A stretch of 64,000 nucleotides of DNA from Phallusia fumigata (Eukaryota; Chordata; Ascidiacea; Phlebobranchia; Ascidiidae). Positions 10,001 through 19,312 of the stretch are shown one piece after another. Each line of letters begins with the position of its first letter. Position 1 is the stretch's first letter. Below the pieces are notes generated by a model. That model searched no databases and had not been told where the DNA came from. It saw only the letters and a list, made by a program, of their open reading frames with translations. Both the position numbers and the translations under genes were made by a program. The stretch covers positions 1 through 64,000 of the forward strand of contig QXVZ01029315.1 in the NCBI GenBank assembly GCA_008931825.1, given 5' to 3'.

Positions 10001-12051
10001 CCCTTAGAATCAAGTCCAAGCAAATCTACTAATCATTGGATGATGAAAAAAGGTTTTAAAAGGCCAAGAAATTCAGAGTTGGGCAGAGAGAACTATCAGA
10101 ATATTTGTTTCTTTGTACAAACGTACCTCCCTGAAAGGTGAAAACTGGGACAATTTTTGTTGTAGCAATTTTTGCTTTTTGATATTTTGTTGTTGTTACA
10201 TCAATTTTGTGTGATGTCATATTATGCCAGACATGCTCTGCGCATCAATATGTAATACCATAGCATGTTCAGTGCCAACCAAACAGAACACTTTTACTTT
10301 TAGCTCAGCCCTAAATGATTAACCTACCTTAGATCAATCATGCCTGATGGTTCGGAGTCACTGTCAAGATATTTACGATTTGCTTTAATGATCCTTGATG
10401 ACCTTGCACTTTTGGTGGGCAGCACAAAACTTCGGGAAACCTACAAACACAACAAATACACTTAAGATACATGTATGAGTTGGTGGGCAAATACATGCAA
10501 AGATTCGCAATTATATACCTTTGACTTTTTGCCCGTTTCACCTGACCCCGAGACGACCTGCTTTAATCTTTGATCTGCAAAATGCTGCCTCCCTGCTGGC
10601 AATGCCCTCGGTCCCTTTTTAGTAAATTGCCATAATTAGTGTTTAATTGTGTTTGTATAGTGCTTTAGCAGTTTGAATATTCTTAGACCAACAAACCTTT
10701 TTTATGACAAGAGTAGTGCCCCCAAGAGCAGACACATGCATTTGTTTGGAAGTAGTTGGAGGAATAAAAGTGGCAGGCTTGATAGGAGATTTTCCTGCAG
10801 TTCCATGGTCTTTGGCTAAATATATATCAGATGCATATCTGAGTGAAGCGACGCTTGTGTCTTTCCGCTTTGCCTGCTCCTCGGCACTGCATCCTACATA
10901 CACCTCCTGAAAACAAAAAGATTTTGTTGATCAACAATTTTGTATAATGACACTCACAAATGACAAAAATATTCTTGTTACTATAATCAGCAGTTCTGCG
11001 CATTACAGCAATGCAGAGACATTTATAGCATACATATAAGTTTAAACTTGAAACAGGGCTACCTTGTTTCTTGCCTTTCTGCTTAGTCTGTGGAAATCTA
11101 GTTTGGAATCTTTATACTTTAGAAAGGCAGAATCAGATGAACTTCCGGAAACGTCAGTTTCTGTCAAACAGAATTCATTTAATTTTACACTTAATTGAAA
11201 ATTGAAAAAGTGAAAAAAAGGTTTTTCCAGTCACATACCATTGGACAACTGAAAATGTCTCTTTGAAGGTGAGCCATGACCTAAATCTGGTCTAAACATG
11301 GAATTTTCCTGTTCACTGATTGATTGCTCTAACAATCTGAAAACAAAAAGAAGATTTTAAAACACTAATTGGATATATACTAAAGGACTCTGTGCAAAAA
11401 AACAAATGGCGCCACTGTCATGTATATACAAATATACATATAGGTGTTATTCATAATCACTACCTCCTTTTTTAACCTATTTTAGACACTTGTACTCCTC
11501 AAAAGGCACAATGCTAAAAACCACAGGCATCATTCACAAGATAAAAATGTTTACTCTTACTGTTTGGAAGTGCTCGGTTTGCATTTTTCTGATTTGGGAG
11601 AGCTTTCCAATTGAAACGATTTTTTTGACGATTTTGATCGAAAGCCAATGAAATGAGCATCCTACAAAAATATCACACTATGTAATAACTGTGCATTACT
11701 TATTATTCTTTTACATTTGTAACGGTTCGCTAGATTTGTTTGCCAAAATTGTGTGCAGTGTTATGATGTATTGACAATAAAACAACAACACTTGTACATA
11801 CTTTTGAACCCTTTTAATACATTATGCAGTTAATTGTGGGAATATCTTTCCATTAAGTTAATTGTATATACCTCATCAGATGTGTCATGAAATATGACAT
11901 GAAACTGTTGAGTAATGTTAGTAATAATTGAGCAGGTCCATTTTAGATCGTTCAATTCCTTTTTATGCAATTGTGGTGAAAACTTTGCTTTCTTCTTTTC
12001 AATCTTTTTTCTGGGTCGGCCAGGAAAACAACCCTTTGCTATTGAGGCCAT
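331..12051 (-). CDS. KMT2A/B: KMT2A/B (MLL/trithorax-type) H3K4 methyltransferase, N-terminal 30 exons, runs off left edge
   Basis: Histone H3 lysine-4 methyltransferase of the COMPASS-like MLL1/2 class; nuclear. I assembled 30 coding exons by eye with GT-AG (one GC-AG) borders and continuous phase: 12051-11872, 11661-11561, 11336-11239, 11160-11063, 10906-10697, 10614-10519, 10440-10328, 9907-9772, 9256-9166, 9096-8972, 8588-8439, 8219-8046, 7620-7507, 6869-6702, 5874-5763, 5518-5420, 5211-5086, 4532-4259, 4127-4012, 3904-3715, 3653-3517, 3379-3264, 3174-3061, 2688-2447, 2371-2267, 2060-1893, 1781-1693, 1446-1305, 1007-854, 620-331. They total 4328 nt, about 1442 codons. The start ATG has an in-frame TAA nine codons upstream. 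Order of parts: menin motif, LEDGF motif, SARSSRIIK block, EPTF block, two Myb domains, GPRIKHVC block, CXXC, PHD1-3, bromodomain. The exon at 331 ends in a donor, so ePHD, FYRN/FYRC and SET lie outside the window. The exon 11 donor could instead be 8460 (also phase 0). Confidence 0.93.
1305..3174 (-). CDS. KMT2A/B: KMT2 exons 23-28: PHD1, PHD2, PHD3 cluster
   Basis: Exon 24 (2688-2447) opens with YDLEQLWKMGGHSLITS, the counterpart of the segment just before PHD1 in MLL1/2, then PHD1 starts near C1074 (VCFLCGS). Exon 25 (2371-2267) holds most of PHD2 (CRYCHVCGQ, LLECRHC, CLGPSYPT). Exons 26-28 hold PHD3 (KGNYCPICQRCYSDEDF, MVQCAGCKRWVHSKC, HLPDNVQYKCPDC). In MLL1, PHD3 reads H3K4me3 through a cage of Tyr, Tyr, Met and Trp. 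The aligned residues here are Y1220, F1225, M1229 and W1238, so the reader function should be kept. Intron 24 has a GC donor (AAAG|GCAAGT at 2447/2446) and the reading frame across it is confirmed by the CKRCRYCHVC match. Confidence 0.93.
2446..2447 (-). other. GC-AG intron donor in KMT2 PHD1/PHD2 junction
   Basis: The intron between exons 24 and 25 starts GCAAGT right after AAAG and ends TTTTTTAG. Only this junction keeps frame and joins WVCKR to CRYCHVC as in MLL1/2. Apart from the C at the second intron base it is a perfect donor, which is typical of GC-AG introns. Confidence 0.85.
3264..5518 (-). CDS. KMT2A/B: KMT2 exons 16-22: pre-CXXC block and divergent CXXC zinc finger
   Basis: Exon 18 (4532-4259) ends with GKGPRIKHVC (C at 820) and exon 19 continues with LSALPKDERDKIA, both near-identical to the block before the MLL CXXC domain. 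Exon 20 (3904-3715) carries cysteines 906, 909, 912, 917, 920 and 923 in CGKCEACLAPSCGECEPC; exon 21 (3653-3517) carries C942 and C948. The canonical CXXC finger of MLL1 then has KFGG and KQC, which grip unmethylated CpG. Here the segment between C923 and C942 is acidic and valine-rich with neither motif, and the first knuckle is one residue shorter. The fold may persist, but CpG binding is doubtful. The exon 20-21 intron is only 61 nt. Confidence 0.85.
5763..8588 (-). CDS. KMT2A/B: KMT2 exons 11-15: two telobox-type Myb/SANT modules inserted in KMT2
   Basis: Exon 12 (8219-8046, residues 467-524) begins EWTVQEIHNVLHGAHTFGAS and shows tryptophans at 468, 487 and 503. Exon 14 (6869-6702, residues 563-618) begins WETWEIHNVLHGIHWFGTGE. 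Both fit the telobox/TRF-like Myb pattern (W-x-x-E-I-x-x-L-x-x-G-x-x-x-F-G, W-x-x-I/V, Y-x-F, then a basic helix 3), normally a DNA- or histone-tail-binding fold. Each is followed by a similar linker exon: exon 13 (7620-7507) starts LKPKIS and has NELKQRGM; exon 15 (5874-5763) starts VRPEII and has EYFESKGI. Exons 11 to 14 are all phase 0-0 and exon 15 begins in phase 0, a layout suited to exon shuffling and tandem duplication. MLL1/2 of vertebrates have only a linker of some tens of residues here. Function unknown. Confidence 0.78.
8972..11336 (-). CDS. KMT2A/B: KMT2 exons 3-10: conserved chromatin-targeting linear motifs
   Basis: These eight short exons are mostly low-identity linker, but three blocks match MLL1/2. 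Exon 7 (10440-10328) has SFVLPTKSARSSRIIK at residues 265-280, the counterpart of QFIMPVVSARSSRVIK. Exon 9 (9256-9166) has RRKPLIKEPTF, the counterpart of KRRSILREPTF. Exon 10 (9096-8972) has RLIKRAK at 382-388, the counterpart of SLLKRAK just before the CXXC region in human. Exon 5 (10906-10697, 70 codons) is Lys/Thr-rich and I recognise no domain in it. Exon 6 uses an unusual acceptor at 10614 preceded by A-rich rather than pyrimidine-rich sequence. Confidence 0.8.
11561..12051 (-). CDS. KMT2A/B: KMT2 exons 1-2: menin-binding motif, AT-hook-like patch and LEDGF-binding motif
   Basis: Residues 9-13 read FPGRP, followed by RKK. Human MLL1 has FPARP at residues 9-13 and KMT2B has FPGRPRG; this is the known menin-binding motif. 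The same stretch (GRPRKK) also resembles an AT-hook. At residues 64-67, straddling intron 1, the sequence DEDAHFIGFRS matches the human EDEQFLGFGS element, the known motif bound by the LEDGF/p75 integrase-binding domain; both key phenylalanines are present. In human these two motifs lie over 100 residues apart, here about 50. The conserved position of FPGRP supports this ATG as the true start. The remainder of exon 2 is Ser/Lys-rich with no recognised domain. Confidence 0.8.
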
Positions 12052-13430
12052 AATGGATTCATCTACTTGACAATTTTACAGAACATAATGATTACCTCAC
12101 TAAAATCATATGAAAACCATCAGTTTTTTGGAAGGATACATCTGAAATTATTGTACATTTGTTGAACAAGTTTCACAAAAAAACAGGTGTTAAGTTAAGA
12201 TAAATAATTTTCACCACGTTATTTAACACAAATCACCCATAAAATATTCAGAAAGAATAACCATGCTAAACTTTAATTTAAACTATCACAACGCTACCAT
12301 ATTTTACCCCAAATAAATCAGGTACATGCAGTTTAATGTAGATAACAACACCAAATAAAATTGGTCCACAATATAGTATACCATTTTATTTGTTATTTAT
12401 TAACTAACGTCATGTAGAATTTTTCAGAAAAGTCCAATTTTCACAACAACTAATTCATCATCCAATATACATATCAGGACAAAGAATGTAGTTTCATACT
12501 GCTTTAACGTAACTAATAATTTTACTGTTTTCCAGCCAATGTTAGATCGAATGACATTTATTTTGCATTAACTAGACACAGAAACAAGTTGTGATAATCA
12601 CTCCACTTTACCACTTAAAAAAAGCAACTAATAACTTTTTAGGAATAAACTCATGGCTGCTTTTATTTGCAGATGGGGATTTAAAAATAAATTTACTTGC
12701 TGCAAAAACTGCAACTAAGCTGCACGTTATATCTGTGGTGCAAACCCAAAAGTTACAGCACCTAAAATATCAGCATATGCTTTTGATACCCAGGGTGATG
12801 CGCTTGGTATGCTCATAAATACTGCAGCTACCAATAAAAAAAAATGTATCGCAAACTGATTTTGTCTGCAACCAAAAAACAATGCAACAGCAACTGAAAC
12901 GCTTGAGTTGGAACTAAGTAAATGTAGCAACCTTTAGTCCATGCCATTGCAACCATGGTTGCTTTTTGTCAATAAAGCTGTCTACTAAAACTGGTAACAG
13001 TTTATTTATATTTACTAAACCCTTGTTACATACCTTGTTGCCATTTGTTAAGGATTCTTCCCTACTTTATAAAGAACGTCAAACAATAAAAACCTGACAA
13101 ACGATTATTTTCTGAAAACAAATGCAATCAACAGTTTACTGCAACGTTTACAAGCAACACGCTGGTATCTTGCACAAACCGCGCCAATGGTTTACGACCG
13201 GATAGTTGTGAAAATAAGCATGTTTGTTAAAACCTGTTGTAATCCGTACCAATTTAAGTGCCTCGAATATATTTAACACATTAGTTTTTTAAAAGAAAAA
13301 ACACATTGGTTTACAAAAAAAATATTATAAATTTTATTTGTGATTGTTTCTAAATTATACATGCGTCAAAAACGCAAACAAGTGTCAAACTTTGCCAAAT
13401 ACAAACACAAGGGAAGTTACCAGGGAAAGT
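12052..13430. other. KMT2 upstream region, CpG-poor, promoter not located
   Basis: I see no further coding exon upstream of the KMT2 start codon. The stretch is AT-rich and, up to about 13.1 kb, almost free of CpG, like the neighbouring gene body; CpG then reappears abruptly. A noncoding first exon or trans-spliced leader acceptor could exist but cannot be pinned down by eye. Confidence 0.5.
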
Positions 13431-14728
13431 ACCGCCATTGAAGGCCGTCAAAGTGACGTAGGAACGAGTAAAACTCGTTGTTCATGAACAAATGCTTTTG
13501 TAAATGAGATAGTCAAAAAATGTAATGATAGAACCCGATGAATTGGCCCAAATTGAAATCACCAACTTCAAAAAAAAAAATCGAACAAAAAATGATCAAA
13601 CGAAACAGCAGTTGGTGGACTAACTAGCATAACGCATTTAGGCGTTGTTCCTCCTATCAAAGGTGAAAATGAAACAAACAAATAAACGTATTGTTTGCAT
13701 ACCAAAAGCCCAGCAGTAACAGTCGTTACCTTTACCCCCATCACCCTTTTTAAGAGACATTTTTACCAACACCCTTTGTCATCCTTATCCTTAAATCGTG
13801 ATGCTATGATGTCCTCTGTCTTGTTTGTTGGTCTCATTTAAATACCCTCTATCATAACTGTAATGTAATTACTGTCGCCAATTACTGAAAAACTTTAAAA
13901 CCATTAAGCAATAAGTTTGTTGTAATTCAAATTGCTAACCAGTAAGCTAACTCTTCTCGACCGACAAAACTTGCAAATTGACATTGTAAATCAACAAAAC
14001 GATAGGCTAAAGCTGAAGATTTACTTTTTGTTCATAAAATACCTTAATTATCTAAATTTGTATCAAAGTGCTTTTAGGCAGCACAACATCACATTTCCTG
14101 TTTTAATAAAATTCATGTCAGAATTGTTTAGCAAAACGTTCGATTGTAAACTAAAATCTTCTGTGCAAACCTTACACAGTAAGTAAGTACTGCGACAGTT
14201 TAACGTTTAAAATTATATCACTTGATTGACCTTATATGCTGCAAACTGTTCATTCCAACTTTTTTACTGTTTTCAAAAGGAAAACAGTGAAACATGGTTT
14301 CCGATCCATTACAGGATATTGTTTTGGTTGTTCGATTATATGTTTGATTTCAATAGTACAGTCCGTATCTTAGTTCAGCAGCCAGTAGCCGAACTAAATT
14401 TTTAAAAATGATTATTTCCTGACTTGAAGTATTACGGAACTAACAAGAAACCACGTTGATATTGGATAACGTTCATATTCGAAACTGAGATGCCCTAGTG
14501 TTTCGATGGATGGAAAAATTTTCCGCCAGGTGTCAGCAAACGATTATCAATGGCAATCAAATTATTGTCACCGGAGAACACGGGTGGCACGGCCGACCCA
14601 TATACCGACATAAAAACCCTGATCGGGATTTCTTTGGAATCGTCCCGCGTTCGGAACTCGTAGAAAAATGTTGAAGGGGAAAAGGAGTTTGGTGGAGTAG
14701 TCGACGCGGTCTAGTTGTTACGTAAATA

Positions 14729-14794
14729 TATGTAATGAATCTACAAACGGCTCCGATGGTGTATGTAATAAATCTACAAAAACGGCTCCGATGG
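14729..14794. repeat. Two-copy tandem repeat of about 33 bp
   Basis: TATGTAATGAATCTACAA plus ACGGCTCCGATGG is followed directly by a second copy (TATGTAATAAATCTACAA, then AAACGGCTCCGATGG) with a few differences. Local slippage or a small duplication in intergenic DNA. Confidence 0.8.
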
Positions 14795-15268
14795 AAAATC
14801 CTGTAAATTTACAGTTGTGTGTAATTTATAAACAGCTTCGCGTTAAAATTAAGATTGAGTTTAAAGCACTAGGCATATTAAAGTATTTTTTCGGTTTAGC
14901 CCGCCTTGCTAACAAGGGACCTAACCCATCGATCTTCTTCAACCCTTGCATCAATATACAACGTGTTTTGACCGGTCTGTTAAGGTTGGCATATTGGGTG
15001 CCGACAAACACCTTTTACAACATCGTAAACAAAGAAACGTTGTCATAGGATTGGCTGATCCGATCCGTTCCAGGAAAGAAACGAACTCATCTGAACCCAC
15101 GCAAATGGTGCCGCCACGCTAGATGAGTCCTAATCCCAGGAAAGGTACAACTAAACGCTTTGGGGGAAAGAAAGCAGCTGTATTATGTTAGTGGCACTTA
15201 CAATAGCTGTTAGGCCCCGGGAGGGCGTTTGGAAACCACATAATTGGGTCAACGTGCGAAAAACTGAA

Positions 15269-15605
15269 CGCGTTCTTCGTGAAGTGTGGACAGTACGGGT
15301 TAACTAGAGTCGTATTTGCCTGTGCACCCGATTGAACCCCTTAGGATCTGATTCGTCACACCGTAACGGGAGAAGAGTGTTTGGATAGCTGCCATAACAC
15401 TTATTGCGACGCGCTGACATCACCTAACCTCTGGCANCGCGTTCTTCGTGAAGTGTGGACAGTACGGGTTAACTAGAGTCGTATTTGCCTGTGCACCCGA
15501 TTGAACCCCTTAGGATCTGATTCGTCACACCGTAACGGGAGAAGAGTGTTTGGATAGCTGCCATAACACTTATTGCGACGCGCTGACATCACCTAACCTC
15601 TGGCA
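15269..15605. repeat. Exact 168-bp tandem duplication around a single N
   Basis: Positions 15269-15436 and 15438-15605 are identical as far as I can compare, with the only N of the area at 15437. This is the signature of an assembly join with overlapping ends rather than of a biological repeat. A third, about 5 percent divergent copy lies at 19089-19262. Confidence 0.85.
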
Positions 15606-17017
15606 CTTTTGGTGTCGAAAACGAGTTTTTTGTCGCAGGTAAAACAAAAACCGTGAGGTTTTGGACATTGGAAAAATATCTAACACTACAAAATCGCAGT
15701 GGTTTTACACACAGTCGCTATTTTACACAATTCCAAAAAACAACGTTGTAGTAAAATACTGCATGTTGAATTCATTAAACTTTGAGCGTAAACTTAAAAT
15801 AGTTTTGAAGAATCAAAGCCACAAAAGGCGTTTATAACTGCTTAAAATATATGGTTCCATCAATATCTTTGTTACAAAACAAAATGTGTCGGGTGCAGTT
15901 GGCTTTATGTTTGCTAAAATGGCACCGTATATCGAATATTTCATGCTATAACAAAACTGTTTTCACTTGACGTACTGACAACAAAACAGTTTCGAGTAAC
16001 CTTATGTGACCGACAATGGGTGCACAATAGCATATGATTCAATATGCACACAGCGCAGCAGTCATTACGACGAATTTGTTTATTGTCGCCAGTCCGACCG
16101 CTGACTCATCGCCCAAAGATCGAAGAATTCCGCAAAACCCCGTGGAGATACCGGAAAGACGGATTTGCAAACGCAGCGGTAGCGTATTATTAGGATGTGG
16201 TTAACTACCGTCAAGTAGTTACTACAAAAACGGGTCAGCTTCGTTTGGTTGCCTTTGTCCAACCGATGGTGCGCAGGTGAAATATCACTAACCCCGAATA
16301 GCGCTTCCAATTTAGGAGCGATCGCAGTGCGAAGGTTTGCCAGGAATTTCCTTTTGTTACTGGCGGCATTTAAAGCCAGTCTTTAGGTATTTCGGATTTG
16401 CGAAACATTTGATTTATTTCCTAAACAACAAACTACTTTCCTTTCCGCGAGTTACATGGGCGCTTGAATTATAACGCAACCGACTTTGACAGGGCAAATC
16501 TCTTTAAAACCGTGAATCAGTTTACAGGCAAATTTATAAGAGTCTTACGTGAAGGTAAAGGCTCTTAACACAGTTGAAAAATTCGTTCATTTCAAAATAT
16601 TCAAAGGTTATATTACGTGTTGGTTGCAATTAAGAAAGCAATAAAGGTCAGCGACTTCAAACTTGTGTACGTTTGTAAAAATCGCAGCAAACAAACAACG
16701 GCACATTACTTGATGAGCAAAACACTCATTTTATCTCGTCAATGCGCGATTATTTGCATACAGAACTTAAACCGACAATGTAAATGCTTTAACTCTGATC
16801 CAATGAGGGAAGACACAATTTTGGTTTCAATACTTGTCTGTCCGTCAAAAGCAAGAGTAACAGACCTCCTTGGCTTGTTTGTGGTTTTACTTGTACACTC
16901 AAGGAACACCTAATAAGAGGAAAGGGGAACTGAATTAGATCACAACGTTCAACATCATGTTGAACATTCTGTGTTTTCGGAAACGGGAAACTATATACGT
17001 AACCGCATTAGCGCCGC

Positions 17018-17025
17018 TGACGTCA
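17018..17025. promoter_or_regulatory. Perfect CRE palindrome TGACGTCA
   Basis: Consensus CREB/ATF half-sites joined as a full palindrome in intergenic DNA, about 18.7 kb upstream of the ZFP36 TATA-like box. Binding is inferred from sequence only. Confidence 0.4.
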
Positions 17026-19035
17026 ATAGGCGACGGATGTTTTTCACCCCACACCGGTCACGTAGCATCACCCAAGCGCGACAAAAACATTTGTCGACTC
17101 AAAGTATGGGCGGATTTTGCTGAACGCCAGTGAAACGCTTTTAGTTTGCTTGGATACGCCATGATTACAAATTAGGTTAAGTGACCAACAGGGAGGCCCA
17201 GCGTCGGAATGGGGCCTGTTTTCGCACGCCCTCCCCAGTAGAAAGGACTGTACCAAGTTGCTACATAAACATTTGAGCGTCGTCACACAATGGGTTGTGG
17301 GCACTACGGGAATTCGAAATCGATGTCAACATTTCCTGTCCGTCGCGGGCCCGCCGGCGAAACCCTTTCCAAATCTATTTACTCACGAACGTAGTAAAAA
17401 GGTCAATCGGGTTCTTATCTTGCGTTTTTGGGTGACGGTCCTTTGCTTGAGCCTGAACAGGCAAGCAAACGACCCTAATGGCATCAAATGGAATTCCTAA
17501 GCGACCCTGAAATCCCTTTTCTATTCATCAAAGATCGTTTTGGTTTTTTAAAGATATGTACCGTAACGTCCGTAAGTCGCCCCAGCATAGGAAAGCATTT
17601 ATAACCTTTACATTGATAAGCCCGCTTGTGCATCTAAAGCTATCTAAGTGACGAATTGCTTGGTTGATATTCCTGGAGAATAGTGAAAGATAATCACAAC
17701 GAAAGTATTTCGCGCCTTGTCTTGGATACTACGAATATTTTAACAGACTGAATTAATATCGTGGCTTTTGAATGTCACCTTTTGCATCCAGTTATATCTT
17801 TTTGACTGAAGTTGAGTTCCTTCCTCACACCGCAAGATTTTCTCTTATCTTTCTGGCCAATGCATTACAAGGTTTAATTTTGAGGATTTGTCGATTGGTA
17901 AGCAAATCCAATAATCTACCATTTCCACTCGAGGGCAAACGAGAGCATACCAGTTTTCGGACAGTCGCCTTGTTTTAATCGAGGGGTATCGACTGATATA
18001 CTTTTTTGTTTTCGGAGTTTTAGCATGGTTTGAAATAACGGTACAGCATTGTCAATTATTGGAAACCACAAAGAGCCTAAATCGGCTTAAAAATTGACGA
18101 CGAATGCAAAAAGTTGGAAAGGTGTCTGATTTGCCATCTCCAAGCCAAGGAATCTAGTTTTGTAAGGATATTTGACAAGGCACTTTTTTTGAATTTCAAA
18201 GACTTCACTCCCTTTCCTTGAGCTGAAAACCGCTACTTTAAATTGGGCAATACCAGGAAGCACATCGACCTTTGTTCGCTATCAGATGACCTGTAGGTCA
18301 CATACCAAAAGGTTAAAGAGCTGTAAAGAAATTATCGAATTTGTTTCCATAAAAAGAAAGCGAATTAGATATCACCATAGCGACGGTATACACATCTTGC
18401 TCAAGCCAAATATTGGAGCGTTTTGATCGATTTTGCAAACAGAGCAGCATACCGACAAAACGTTATTGGGAGCAGGTAGGCAAATATAAACATAAATTAA
18501 AAAGCCAATTCCAAAAAATCACTATTCGGAAATTCTGATTAGGAAAATATATAAATAGCCTTCAATGGAATAGGCTACTGTAACTATTTTTATACACGGC
18601 AATTTAAGGCTTAGTAAATTTAATGACAACTTGATGAGGTATATGTCGGTGCAGTAGATGCAAATACTTACCCAGAACCCAGGCGTCACCAATGACATTG
18701 TAACGTTTTAAACATGCCTTGGGCAAAACAGCATCAACAACAAGACAAGTATATTGCCGGGATACGAAGTTTGCACATCGAAGTGCTTGAAAACATTCGT
18801 GGTGACGAAAAATGCGTCATTGGTTCGTAGTCATGGATTGTTCAAACGCAAAGTTTAAATCCTCGTAGAAAAACAGGTTCATTAGTAATCGATAAAATAT
18901 GGAGGCAATTCTGCAAAGTTGGAATCCGTCGCGCCCGCTGCCTGCGGAACACAAAGAAATGACGAAGGAGTGATGTCACGCTTACGCAATATACGCAAAC
19001 AAACCACAGGGGAACGTGACTGTGATGGTGTAGCC

Positions 19036-19312
19036 GTCGCACGTATGAAGCCTTTCTGTGTTTACTAAATTATCGACTTCACGCAAGNAACCACATAATT
19101 GGGTCAACGTGCGAAAAAACTGGACGCGTTCTTCGTGAAGTGTGGACAGTGCGGGTTAACTGGAGTCGTATCTGCCAGTGCACCCGATTGAACCCTTTAG
19201 GATCTGATTTGTCATACCGTAACGGGAGAAGAGTGTTTGGATAGCTGCCACAACACTTATTGTCGCACGTATGAAGCCTTTCTGTGTTTACTAAATTATC
19301 GACTTCACGCAA
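19036..19312. repeat. Displaced copy of the 15.2-kb segment, flanked by a 50-bp duplication, at a single N
   Basis: After the N at 19088, positions 19089-19262 repeat about 15235-15414 with roughly nine differences. Then 19261-19312 repeats 19036-19087 (GTCGCACGTATGAAGCC onward). The divergence fits an alternative haplotype of the 15.2-kb segment spliced in at the wrong place. Confidence 0.75.
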
